NCBI RefSeq assembly: GCF_023278565.1
Contig: NC_064679.1
Location: 4,588,001 to 4,652,000, forward strand
Direction of reading: 5' to 3'
Length of the DNA: 64,000 nucleotides
From: Colletotrichum lupini
Lineage: Eukaryota > Ascomycota > Sordariomycetes > Glomerellales > Glomerellaceae
Shown here: piece after piece, positions 46,216 to 58,030 of the stretch
Layout of the letters: each line of letters begins with the position of its first letter
Numbering within the stretch: position 1 is the first letter of the stretch
Made by a program: the position numbers and the translations under genes
Notes under the pieces: model-generated
Seen by the model: the letters and a program-made list of their open reading frames with translations, nothing else
Told to the model about the DNA's origin: nothing
Databases searched by the model: none

Positions 46216-49200
46216 TTGACTTTCTCTTTTTTTTATTAATTTAACTGCTACGGTTAGAGGTATAATTCGACCTCGGGCCCGTTTGCTAAGTCGTCTCCTT
46301 TTCCCCCTTTTCTCTATTCTTTTTATATAACCTATCCCTCTATTCGTATGGTAACTTTTTTATTACCTACGAATTACTCTAATCCCTTATTTAGTACTAC
46401 TTTTATAAAAGCGTCTGCGAGGTTATTTTTATTATTAATCTAACGGATCTTAAGTATTTCGCGCTTTTTATACGATTACTTAAGGGCTATAATATCGATT
46501 ATAAGCCTCTTTTCCTTCGTCGTTCCTAATTTAACGAGGTATTCGTATAGCGAGTAGGAATCGGTATAAATAACCGTTAGAATAAGTAGAAGGCTAATTC
46601 GATTAGTAATTTTCCTTAGCGTCGTTAAAATCGTATAAGAGAGGTTAACGCCGTTAACTATATTATAAACCTCCGATATTAGTATACTTCTCGTTACCCG
46701 CTTATTTTTAGTTAATAAGTAATAGATTATATTACCGTATATAGTAAATTCGCTCTCGCCTATACTCTCGTTAGCTAGGATAATAATATACCCTAATTAC
46801 GAAGTGAGGTCGTTATTATTCGCAAATGACCTATCGACGAAGACGTAGAGCTTACTAGTTATAAAGTCGATTGGGTAGTAAACGAGACCTCGATCGAGAT
46901 TCGTTTATTACTATTTAAACCGCTTATTAAGTACTTCGACGTCTTATTTAGTTAGATCTATAGCCTATGCTACTTTAGCGTAATTAAAAGTTACCTCGGG
47001 CTAATAAATACTTATAATATATACCCCTTATATAAGCTTAGCCTTATACCGCTTCTTAATATTAGTTACGTTCGGGTCGACGAGGTTAATCTTCTTACCC
47101 TACCCCTTTTACTAAAAGATAACGGTTTCCCCTTCGATTATAAGAATCCCGCTATTAAATACTAGGGGGGTATTTATTATAAGGACCTCTTTTAGCTTCG
47201 TTATAAAGCCCGCTTTTTAAAGCTCCTTATCCTCCTTCTTTATAAAGTTAATATTAAATAGGCCTAATATATCGTTGGTCTATATTCTAACGATCCTAAA
47301 TTAATCGCCTTCGTACTCCGCGACTAGTAAGCACGGGTCGTACGTAGAGGTAACTATTAATAATTAATTAATATAAAAATCGTAGTAGGTAGCTTACTAA
47401 TAGGTGCCCGATTCTACGAGCCTATATAGTGGCTTAAGCACTTTAATAATCGTACCTTCTGGGTACTTACTGGCCATTTCCTTCGGTAAATAGGCTAGGA
47501 TTTTCCTTATGAGCCCTGTGGCCGATTGGGTATATGCCTAGGTAATATTACGGCTCTAAATCTCGTATCCTTTTTTCTGTAGCGATGCTATTAGTGTTAT
47601 TATTAATCGTTAGCTATAGCGCTATATAGTGGGCGATTATGTGAGTAGCGTCGCCTTTTTAACGTCGCTGTACCCCTAAATTACGTATTTAGACTTCTCG
47701 TACGGTTAGGGTATTCCTTTTTTTTTAATTTTACGAACTATTCGCGATTTAAATATGTAGAGGTTTATATGCTTTTTTAGATTGTAGAGGATAAATCGAT
47801 AAACCCCTCGATTGCGCAGAGTATTTACTTCGATAAGATCTAATCCCTTATACGGCTTTTTAATAGTTATAATTATGCCTTTTTTACGTAGTTTAACTAC
47901 TAGCTCGAAATCGGCTTTCTTTTTTATTATATAAAAGGTGTTGATTACCTCGTTGCTAGTGATAAATTGCCGCGTTAGTGCTTACCGTCGTGGTCTCCTG
48001 CGACGTATTAGTGCCCTTTTAGTAATTTCCTCTTCCTCGTCGTTTATTAGTATTATTATGACGATTTCGTTAAGGATGATTTCTTATGCCTCTGCTGCGG
48101 GTTATATAGCTTCCCCTGGCTCTTCTTCTTTTTATGGGCTAGAAATTACCTCGATAGGATCTATATAATATAGTCTAATTGCCGTAATTAATACCTTAAG
48201 TAGCTAGTCGCGATCTCTTATGACTACGTAAGAACGCTCGTTAACGGAAATTAATTTATATAGCCTAGCCTATTATTAAGTAATTTCGCGCTATACTCGT
48301 ATATCCGAATTTAGGGGCATATCTAAATTAACCCTTATATTAGGCCTATTGCGTATAGTAATTACCTTATTAACTTACCTTTTTATACTTACCTCGCGCA
48401 GTGCCCGTATTATTTTTTTAACTACTTAAGCTCGCTAGCTTACGTCTAGTAATAGTAGCGAGGCTAAGGTCGTTCTTAAATATACTCTAAATACTAAAAG
48501 CGTCGGTATAAGCCCGTTAGGCCCTATAGTATCGTTATAGCATTTAAGTACTGTCTAGAGGCATTCGTTATCGTCGGAATCGGGATTTTCCTCTTTAATA
48601 ATTTTAAACGCTCTTTTTAACTACTAGTGCACCCTTTTTACCTTTTTAATACTATAGTACGCTTCGACGGGCACGACTTTTAACTATATACCGTAGGCCG
48701 TCGCATTTTTTTTAAATTCTGCTAACTTAAAACTAGTACTAACGTCGGTTCTAATACCGTTTAGCGGTCCCTAGTATATATCGATCTAGCTTTTTTATAG
48801 AGCTACCTATACTATTTTTACTTATAGATCCCGCAGGAATTACCCTACTTAGAATAATATAGCCTCGTTAATTATATATAGGACCGGTCGACTATTTAAG
48901 TAGAAGATATCGACGACGATCTCCTAATTAAAGTTAAGCTTATTACGTAATTTAAATTTAAATCTGCGTGGGCTCTGCGCATTTATTTAGTATTAGTAGT
49001 ATACTTTCGTTAACTACTCTAGTGCCCCTATTTCGATATTATTATTATTTAAATGCTTTAGGAGGTTATATAGCCTCGCGACCGACGAGTAGCTAAATCT
49101 CCGGTATAGTTATCTAAGCTTACTTTTTATTAGGTAATTAATTGACTTCGTGTCGTTAGTAAGCCTTATAAACGCGTACCCCTATTGTCGTTCGACTATT

Positions 49201-52200
49201 TCGAAGTGCTTGCGGCTAGAGATTCTGTTCCTCGTATTATCGAATATAATGCTTAGTCGATCTATATCTTTTAGATATAAGAGAAATGGGGTATTAACGG
49301 GTAGGATATAGAAAGTTATCGTTCCGAAGTACGTTTCTATTTCTACCGTACCTAGGGTAACGATTTCCTTACCTAGGCCGAAGCTAATCCTCGTAATACC
49401 CGCTATTAACGTATTAAGCGTTATTAATACGATTTTCTATAGCGCTTAGAATTACCCTTTTCCTCCTATTAATTATTACGATACCCTAGTATTTAGGATA
49501 ATCCTATAGAAATTATCTAGGCCGTACCTTTCGTTCGTATAGAATGCCTATACGAGCTTAGTATTCGAGTAATCTAGGTAGTATAAAAAGGACCCCTCTA
49601 GCTACCCCTAGAATTACTTAGTACCCTATCTCTTTTTTTTAGATATTAAGAGAGTAGAATTCTGCGCTATTAGATTCGTCCTTTTACCTACCTCCGTATC
49701 CGTCGTCTAAGGGACCTTTTCTTACTATTTATAAATAAAAGCCTACTTATTAAGGGCTTCTACTACTTTTTATTTGTTTAGCCTCGTATATCCTCCCGAG
49801 GCTAACGGGGTAAAGAAAGAGTAGTTAATATCGTCGACTTCGTTATAATCTAATTCGTTAATATAGGAGGTAAGATCTTTTTTATTTTCCGAATCTCCTA
49901 TAAGGTACGGGTACTTTAGGCCGCTAAATTAGCTACTTTCGCTAGGTTCTATGCCCTCGGATCTGCCCTTATATATAATAAGGAATTAGTTAAATTGATA
50001 AGGGCTGGTTTTACTATCTATTACCCTCGATTTTTAATATTATTCGTACGATTTAGTACGCTCTTTTTCGGAGTAGTTACTTAACTAATATCTATCCTTT
50101 TTATAAATAAAATACTACTTTTTCTATTACCCTACTCGCAAGTTAAATCTCTACCTATTTAACGAATCTAGGATTCCCTACTAGTAATTGCCGTACTTAG
50201 CTTCCTTTCCTTTCTTATTATACGTTCGGTCGACTTAATACTATTAGTAAGGGCCGTCGTATACCTAGAGGTAGGTTTAGCGCGGCATTTTTACCTTAAT
50301 ATTAAAGCTAGATCTTAGCCTCGAGTAGAGCGTCTCGTAGTCTTTAGGTACTTAATATAAAGTTATTTTTACCTCTAGAACGCGCTAGACTACGGTATAA
50401 AGATATCTAACTTTCCGCTCGTTAGTCCCCTTATTTAGCTAGGTTTTCGCTAGCTTATTAATTCGATTAATAAGCTCTTCGAGGATTTTTACTCGCGATT
50501 TGCCCTCTATTATCCTAGCTATAGATATAAAAAAAATCGCTCGTAGCTTAGATAGGAGCTCTAAGTTCTTATTATAGGTCTCAAAGCGGCTTCGGATTAC
50601 GTTAATTATACTAAAAAAGTCGTTTCGATCGAGATTACGTACCGCTTCGTAATAGTAATTAGAGGCTTTGCTTATAAGTACGATATTAACTACCGAATAG
50701 TACTAATGTTCCCTAATTCTAACTTTTTCGTAGTAATCGTAAAACATCGTTAGGGTTTTTTATAAGACCTTATACTTCCCCCCAGAGTATAATTTCTCTT
50801 TTGGGAAGATCTTTTTAAGGTTTATAAACTGCCTCGTATTTACCGCTAGATTTTCGGTATCTATATACGATCCCTGCGTCGCTACGTATTATTAGTAACT
50901 TCGGGTAGTCTGCCTCCTTTTTTACTAACCGATTAGTACCGAATTTCGTATTAGTAGCGGCGACGAGCTATAGATCGAAATAGGTAGAATTATTAATTAT
51001 TATACTTTTAGTACTATATTTTGCCTCTATATATCCTTTTGTAACGATAGATTGCCGTTAGTAATTATAGGAAGGAAATCTGGGTCGTTTACCCTTTTTT
51101 TGAATTTGTTAAAGCGATTATACGCCCTATCGACTTATACTTAGGTCTATATTACGAATTCCTCTTTCGTAATCGTCGCTACTAAGATTTCGTAAGGTTC
51201 TTACGATTATAATTACGCTAGTAGTACCCCTCGCTTATAAAGGAATTTATTAACCGCTTTTATAATTCCTAGGCTTGCGCTTACGAACTATTTATCTAGC
51301 TAATAGCTAAGGTCGTCTGCGATCTCGTAGAATAGGGGTTACCCTTATAGCCCCTTTTTTTTATAGACCTTAGTTAAATAGATTAATACCGCGTTAATTT
51401 GCTCGCTATTAGGCTAATCCGCAATTCTATATATCCACGTCCCCTAATAGTCCGGGTTAATATTTACCTATTTATAAGGGATTAGGATTCTATCTAGGAT
51501 CGGGTTTCGTCCTCTTCTTTTTTACCCTAACTCGCTAAGGGTCGTGCTCTAGCTTATACCCGTATTAATAATCGCTAGCGTGTTTAATTTTAACGGGGAT
51601 ATATTTAATCCGCGCGCTAGTCGTAGTAAATCCGTGCTTTTACTACTTAACGAATTTATTAAAGTCTAGGAGATTCCCGCTTCCTCTCGCCGTCTCGCTA
51701 CTACTCTCGTTTTTACTATTTCTAGCGATTATTACTACCCTTTTAGATCGCTAACTATTATACTTATTAAGATCTTCCTTTTTATTTAGTATAAAAGGGT
51801 ATGTTCTAGTAGTTCTTTTTAATAATAGTAGCGGTAGACGTTTATATTACCGTAATAAGATATAGTAATTAGTCTTAGGATCTTTACCGGTTACCGATTT
51901 TTTAAAATTAGTAATCTTGCGCCGTGAGCTAGTATAAAAAAAAGCCCTTTAGCGGCCCTCTAGAGGATTCTTTTTTTTTCCTTTAGATCCTCGTCTTTTT
52001 AGCTTTTTTTTAAGTTAATAATAACTCTAGCGGGAGGTCGTAGGACTACTTTAGGGTAGCCGCCTTTTTTTTAGGTTAATCTCCGAGATCTATAATACTC
52101 TTAATTTAATATTATTAGGACCTCTAAATCCCCTCCTCCCTCGTTAAACCGTCCCCTATATTATATTCCTAAGTAATACCCGGGGGGTAGTTAAGGGAGC

Positions 52201-52781
52201 TACGAGGAGGTCGTCTAGATCGCGGGCTTAAGGGCGTACCTATAAGATCCCCATAGTAGTAGACTTTTTAATATATTATAGATCTCTTAGCTTAATAACT
52301 CCTATAGGGTCACTTTTGTTACTAAGTAAGAATATTTACGTTTAGAGATCCCTTTTTTTAATCGCGTAATGCTCTTTTATATTATATTATTAAGCCCGTT
52401 CGTTATGCTAGTTAATTAGGTAGGTAGTCGTCGTACGGGGAATTCCTTTTACTAATTTAGCTAGTTAATTTCTAATCGTAGGCCGGCCGCGGGGAAGTTA
52501 TTTAGTAAAAAAGGCTACTTAAGGCGACGGTAAAATACTAGTTACCTAAGTAGTTCCGTTAACTAGCGTAGTTTAATATAATAAACGTCGACCTTTTATA
52601 AATAGTAAAGGGCTACGATTACTTAATTCCGTGCGGTATTTAAGAATTACCTCTTTTTTTATTTACTTTTATAAGGTTAATTAGTACGAATCTCCTATCC
52701 TGTGTAGTATTAAGAAGTCGTCTTTTCTATATAACGAGATACCTTACCGATCTACGATAGTAAAATTTAATTACTAATTAG

Positions 52782-52983
52782 TATTAGTATCCCTATTATA
52801 AGGTAGTTAGTTCGAACCGTAGTTAACGAAGAGATTAATTGAACTATTTAGATATTTGCGTAGGTATAAAAAGGAGGTTCTAACCGTAGGTTGGGCTGGC
52901 TATGATAATCGTAAATAGGGCCCCTAATTGGCCCCTGCGCAGTCGGCTGTATGCCGCGGTCGAATTGGACTTCCAATCCGACA
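52782..52983 (-). repeat. B2 right LTR (5' LTR in coding sense)
   Basis: 202 bp, starts TATTAGTATCCC (mutated) and ends CCAATCCGACA (unmutated). The mirror image of the left LTR: the half next to the host gene is intact. It supplies an in-frame ATG at 52951 for the downstream gene fragment. Confidence 0.95.
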
Positions 52984-54027
52984 CATACATTCCTACGGAC
53001 ACCAGGCCGCAGCGGAGAATTTTACATCAACGCAGCAAGCGCCGAAAGAATGGTCATAAGCCAATCCTACCGTTACCTTGGAATTCGTACCTCATCACCA
53101 GGACAGGCATCCTACCGAAGTGCTGCAGAAGGTGAGAGGGACCCAATCCTGGTGCTGGAAGTGGCCTTGGCACCTTTGCTGCGAGATGTAAGTTTGCTGG
53201 CAACTCGAGAATACGCAAGGTCAAAGAAGCGGCCGCTTGTGGAGTTCGCCCTAGGCGTTATCTTGAAGTCTTACTCAGACAACACGACCATCTTCCGAAC
53301 GCTAAGGAAGGCTGATATAAATGGCTTGACATCCAGAGACTGGATAGCTATTCATTGGCTTGCCGACCTGTGTTTCACCCCAACTTTTCCGGGAACAAGC
53401 CTGGAACCGTTTATCTTCCACTGCTGCGTACACGGGCAAACGGAGGCTTTGAAGGCTTTGCAATCACTAAAAAATGAACATTCAGAAAAGTCCAACACAA
53501 GATCCATGGCAAGTGGAAGAGACAACGAAATTATTTTCGGCGCCGTGGAAGCTTTCTTGAGAGTTCGAGAGAAACACGACACTTGTTTGAACGGAACTTT
53601 GAAGGCATTGCGTACTATCTGTGAAACAAAACTTCACCAGATGTTAAAATACGCCAGTACTCATGTCGCATCAAACGCGTCGAGAGGTGAGCTAGAACAT
53701 CGGGGCGCTATTGAGAACTTACAGGGTTTTGTGCGTTGCCTGTCGGCAGAATACCAACCACAAGAGGTTGTACAGAACTGTTGTAGTTTCGCAAGAAAGC
53801 CGTCACATAACTCCGAGGGGCTCGCTGGCTGTAGTGAGATCAACAAAGCGTTTCAGGAAGTGTTCCTTTGGATGAAATCAAATCTAGCAACTGAATTTGA
53901 GAGTGGAGCGGATGCATTCAAGCAAGAAAGGCTGCTGAAATTCGTTCAGCCGGAGGCGGAAAAGGATATAGGAGCCGTGTTGGCTAAAGTAAATCGAGGT
54001 TTCCTGTTGAGGGAAGAATATCATTAA
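52984..54027 (+). pseudogene. NLR-like gene, C-terminal remnant after transposon B2
   Basis: Continuation of the reading frame broken at 46013. After the second CATAC the frame reads HTFLRTPGRSGEFYINAASA, so SHQTVHT + FLRTPGR recreates the HQ(S/T)V..FL motif that follows NACHT domains in fungal STAND proteins. It is then open for about 345 codons to a TGA-free stop at 54027 (REEYH-stop). No clear ankyrin, WD40 or TPR array is present; one stretch (PFIFHCCVHGQTEALKALQS) is ankyrin-like at best. As it stands, an ATG inside the LTR (52951) could start a 358-residue fragment (MPRSNWTSNP...). The remnant has no stop or frameshift, so the insertion is either recent or the fragment is still constrained. 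Confidence 0.8.
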
Positions 54028-55897
54028 TGGTCAACTTTCAATGTACATATAGACAATTTCTAGGCGGAAATGAAAAGAGGTTCTCGACTATTGGCTGTCA
54101 AGAGGCAGGTCCGTGTAAGCGACATGGTCTCGAGCATGTCACAACAACCCAGATTGTTGAATGAGATGTAAAGACTTTTTCACAAGAAAATTGCGAGATC
54201 CCCCTCTTGAAGGTTTGAAAACCCTCAATCTGTCAGAATACTACTCTAGTGTGTCGAAATTCAAAACTTCCGAAGCTAAGAAGTTCTCCGAAGTAAAATA
54301 AGCCGATAGGCTTGAATCTGCGGGCAGGAATTGCAAGAAGCATATCAAGCCAAATAATCATGGGTAGTGGTTTCTCCTGTTGAGCTATGAGGACTATCAA
54401 TACTTACAAATCACACAACCTATCGTCTAGGACCTACACTATTTGGCTACTGGTGATATCTACTTTGTAGCTTAATAACTGTTCCTTGTGATATTCCGCA
54501 GATTTATGACTTCGACCCTTTGTTCTCATTTCATGGGCATGATGACTCTACCTGCCTCATAGAACTTTAAAGTAATTTCTTCCACCGCCTCTCGAAGAAT
54601 TAACAACCCTGCCCACCTTCATATTATACCTTCACAGTTCGGCATTGCTGATAAAGCCTTCTTGACTGCACACGATTCATGAACTCCAGCCAAATCTACT
54701 AGTGCTATATTTAACAATAATGACAACTATCGTGATTCATGGCAGTTACACTCGCCAGATGAAGCTCAGATCACTCTTCCCGCTCTCAATCAAGTCCTAG
54801 GAGGCTTCCCCGCCTTGTGAATTTTGGCAAATGTACTTGCTTCGTAAAGAAATTGAGAGTCCCCAATGACCCAGGATGATCTTGACCTTAATCAAGTCTC
54901 CATAGTCCTCCCTACCTTGCAAAGACTCCTGCTTGCACCTGCCCTTTCAACTTTTAGGAACTGCACCCGCCTTATGATAGTCTTGACAGTTGCACTCGCC
55001 TAATGGGGCTAGTTTTATAGCCTGCAACTGCCTTATCAGATTTCACCAGCTCTACCCGCCTCTTTAGAATTCAAGAGATCGTCCCGGCCTTATGAGGCCC
55101 TCACACCCCCATCCACCCCATTGATGCTCTTCTCTCTATCTATTAGATTCCCTACCCTCGAAGTCTTCTTTTCCTACAACCTTCTGCCACCAGACATCTT
55201 TCTGGTGGCCATTCTCCAGCCGTCTCCAGTAAGACCAACCATCATCGTCTAGGTATGTAAACAATCTCTTCCACGTCATCGCGATAATTGGAAGTATTCT
55301 GTATGCTTCTCTCTACATTGAAATCTTCTCTCTTCTGGTGCCCTTGCGTTTGGCGGAGAAAATCAGCACAAACTAGGATACGAAAACGCGTCATCCGCAG
55401 GGGCTTCAGTCGCTTGAGCAAGAGTCTTAACTGATAATTTCACAGCCTACAGACATCTTGGCAGAACCCTCGCATACGATACGCAGTTACCACAACAGTA
55501 AGTCAGTTGTTTTCTATTTCTTCACTTATCTCGTCTTATGCCGGCGGTCGCAAAATTCGACTCTTTGGTCTGACAGCGCTCTTCTTGTTGACCATCGGCA
55601 GTCGTCTCCCTGATCTGAAGCAACAAGCGACACCCATATTCTCTGACCTTTTCAATCCTTCCCTTTTTGTTCTTTCTCAATTCGTTGTCGAATTACGGAG
55701 AGTAGGTGTCAGTTGCGCCTTTTCACTCAGTCTCCAAGAAAGAGTGAGGGAACAGAAGACAAGCGCGCTGTACAGCTCTCTTCTGGTGCCTCTCTCGCTC
55801 TCAACTTTGCCCTCACTTTAAAATATCCTCTCTTGCCTACGACTTTGCTAACATTCATCAAAGCTTCGCTAGAGCTTTGCCAAAAGCATCACTAGCC
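54028..55897. other. Gene-free upstream region of the 55898 gene, 1.9 kb
   Basis: No protein-coding gene recognised. A periodic motif array lies at 54550-55100. The last 350 bp are pyrimidine-rich (CTTTTTCACTCAG, TCTCTCGCTCTCAAC), typical of a fungal promoter and leader. Possible leader introns (GTATGT at 55255; CTAAC-like words before AG at about 55500) are suggested but unproven. Confidence 0.5.
54550..55100 (-). repeat. Degenerate ~31-bp repeat, core TGCACTCGCCTTATGA (plus strand)
   Basis: About ten imperfect copies: near 54551, 54585, 54608, 54746, 54805, 54933, 54961, 54991, 55023, 55052 and 55083. The last five are spaced 29-32 bp. The reverse complement of the core (ATAAGGCGAGTGCA) matches the core of the 10540-11600 array (AATAAGGCGAGAGCCAG). 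Relative to the gene each array precedes, both have the same orientation. Confidence 0.7.
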
Positions 55898-57044
55898 ATG
55901 CCTCGCCAGGTCATCTCCAAGCCGATCATGGGTCCGGCTCGCCGCACCCGCGCTCACAGCCAGGCTCTCATCAACAGTGCCGGTGCTACCGCTGCCGTCA
56001 GCAAGATGACTGGCACTGCTGTGCCCAACCTCAAGGGATCGAACACCTCGACCACCGAGCCCCAGGTTGAGAAGGTCAAGAAGGTCCCGAAGGCCAAGCA
56101 GGTCGCGAAGGGCAAAAAGGTCCAGAAGCCGAAGCCTCGCTTCGACACCTTCCACCCGTTCCCCCGTCTCCCTAATGAGATCAAGGCAATGATCCTTTGC
56201 GAGTACATCGACTTCGAGCCTGCCATCATCTACGCTGACTGCAAGGCGAACAAGAACGACCCGGGCCTGATCGACGTCAACACTGGCAAAGACGGCAGAC
56301 ACTCGAAATACAAATGCCTCGCTGAGCTCACCAAGGGCCTTCCCGACTTCAAAGCCTACATTGAGCGCCAAATTGGTATCTCCTTCCACGACTTGTCCTA
56401 CAGCCCCGAGGAAGGCGTGCGCAAGGATAAGGATCTCATGGTCCTTATCTTCAGCGAGAATGGGGGACGTCACCTGAATTGGTACAGCGACTCCCAGCGG
56501 AATCTAAATCGCGAGCTCTTTGTTCCTGGTATCGAGAACATTGGCGTCATGTACGATTCGAGCCGCCTTTGCGGCATGAGGCAGGTCTCTGGACGCACTA
56601 CTCGTCCTTGCTCCATTCCTTCTCTCAGTATGATGATCATGAACCTTCGTGACATCAAGAACTTCTACGTTCTTGTCAAGCTGCGCGGCGGCAGTCAGGC
56701 TGAGCAGAGGAAGTGGATGAAGAAGCGGCTTCGTGAGTGCTTGCACCGCTGTGGGCGAGCCCGTGATTGACCTCACCTGTATTAACAATAAGAAACCAGG
56801 CATTGCGAAGCGTCCCAACAAGGATCTCGTAGTCTTCGAGGACAAGCAGAGAACTTGGGTGGAGATCACTCGGTACACCGCCAGACACCAGGCAAATGGC
56901 TCTCTTCTTAGAGATGTCGTCAATTTCCTCATACTGACTGAGCATTTCTACCATTCAACATGCACCATGTATAATGGAGCCCCCAACGTCCGATTCCGCA
57001 TCCTGGTGGCGTCGCATTTCCTGAACAAGAGCCTGGAAATTTGA
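55898..57044 (+). CDS. Lys-rich 2EXR-like protein of unknown function (2 exons)
   Basis: Exons: 55898-56732 and 56800-57044 (359 aa); the 67-nt intron has a GTGAGT donor and CCAG acceptor, and joining gives MKKRLRIAKRPNKDLVVFED. The first 85 residues are basic and probably disordered, with Lys-Val-Pro-Lys repeats (EKVKKVPKAKQVAKGKKVQK). Then comes FHPFPRLPNEIKAMILCEYI, similar to the opening of 2EXR-type fungal domains (LP.EI+..I). The rest (HDLSYSPEEGVRKDKDLMVL, NFYVLVKLRGG) I do not recognise. Coding sequence is very rich in C-ending codons (ATC, AAG, GTC), unlike neighbouring gene fragments. This suggests strong expression. It follows the array at 54550-55100. A nucleic-acid-binding role would be a guess from charge alone. 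Confidence 0.75.
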
Positions 57045-58030
57045 GACTGAAAACCGTCACGGAAGAGTCTCTCAGGGTCCAAGACAGCGGAATGTTTGGC
57101 AAGGAGGCAATCGAGAAGGGATACGGTAGTATGGTCATGGCTTTCGTGAGAATCGGCTTTACAGATGAACAACGCAGTTCATAAACAAGGCCTCAGCTCA
57201 TGTGCATTCGGGTTTGAGAGAGGGTATGTGGCAGGAAGTGCAATTACCTTAGCTCAGAAACCCGTATCATTGCAATACAAGGAAACCACAGTATTCCTGC
57301 TGCAGTCCGTGACATGGTGCCATTGATCGTCATTCTTGCAGGCATACAGCGCTGCGATGGAACCCTCTCAGCTCTCATGCATGGCATTACATAAGTGGAC
57401 ATCCCTCGTTACTGTTGCCAAGCGATGATCACGGTCTAGTTGCTGCCAGGTATTCGGACCTGCATGATGTGAGTTACGGTTTCGTGACAACTTCACATTG
57501 ACTGACTATTGTGAAGTGAGATCCGAAAAAGAAGGGCACTCCATAAAAGCTAAGATACAGCTAAAATCCAAAGACAAAGTGGACCGTCGTCATTCGGGTG
57601 AGATCCGCCCGCTCGGCTCGGCTTCCGATCGGCGGAGCCTCGAAAAAGCGCCTTATCACGAGCAAATCCCACCGCCGGAAACGAAAAGATTTCGGCGCCG
57701 AATGCTCATCCCAGTGGCTTCGATTTCCGGTTTAAAGCCTTGCCTTATTGTCTTGGGGCGGCATCGGAGCATTTCGCTGGGGTGGAAAAGCGACTAGGGG
57801 ACTGACTAATTTCAACGGCGATATCGTCCGACGCAAACAGCGATAACTTGAGAGCTAAGAACCTTGTTACTTACTCTTGCTCATGTCGCACACGTCACTT
57901 CAGTCGAATTCTCTTGATTGTAAGTTCGATTTTTGATTAAACACATGGGACTAAATTAACACTCATTCTGTGTACAGATTGAACGAAGTTTTGCCAATTA
58001 TAATGAGACTCATTCCAGGATCCAACGACG
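57045..58030. other. Intergenic, 1 kb
   Basis: Contains the 3' region of the previous gene and the promoter of the LrgB-like gene. Short ORFs without recognisable features. 57590-57760 is locally GC-rich (TCGGCTTCCGATCGGCGGAG and similar) but shows no tRNA fold that I can support. Confidence 0.45.

Larger units (their letters stand above)
46014..52983 (-). mobile_element. Element B2: Ty1/copia element inside the NLR-like gene, TSD CATAC
   Basis: 6970 bp with 202-bp LTRs (46014-46215, 52782-52983; family ends TGTTGG and CCGACA on the plus strand). It is flanked by CATAC at 46009-46013 and 52984-52988. Coding sense is minus: the purine tract is next to the left LTR. RNase H text FANNNDLTS.LGYIIILANE lies at 46826-46768, and a zinc-knuckle relic (Y.FIYKKDRY, Cys codons turned to Tyr) near 50160-50095. 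Gag therefore lies toward the right end and RT/RNase H toward the left. The interior is RIP-mutated with stops in every frame, so it cannot transpose on its own proteins. It is colinear with B1 and of identical length. The outer halves of both LTRs, next to host sequence, are nearly unmutated. Confidence 0.95.

Noticed and set aside
47938..48168. 76-codon ORF on the plus strand inside B2
   Set aside because: It lies antisense to the coding strand of a stop-ridden element; a chance open frame.
52784..54027. C-terminal NLR fragment as an independent gene with its own start
   Set aside because: The only in-frame start lies within the transposon LTR and the protein aligns as a continuation of the upstream fragment across the CATAC duplication.
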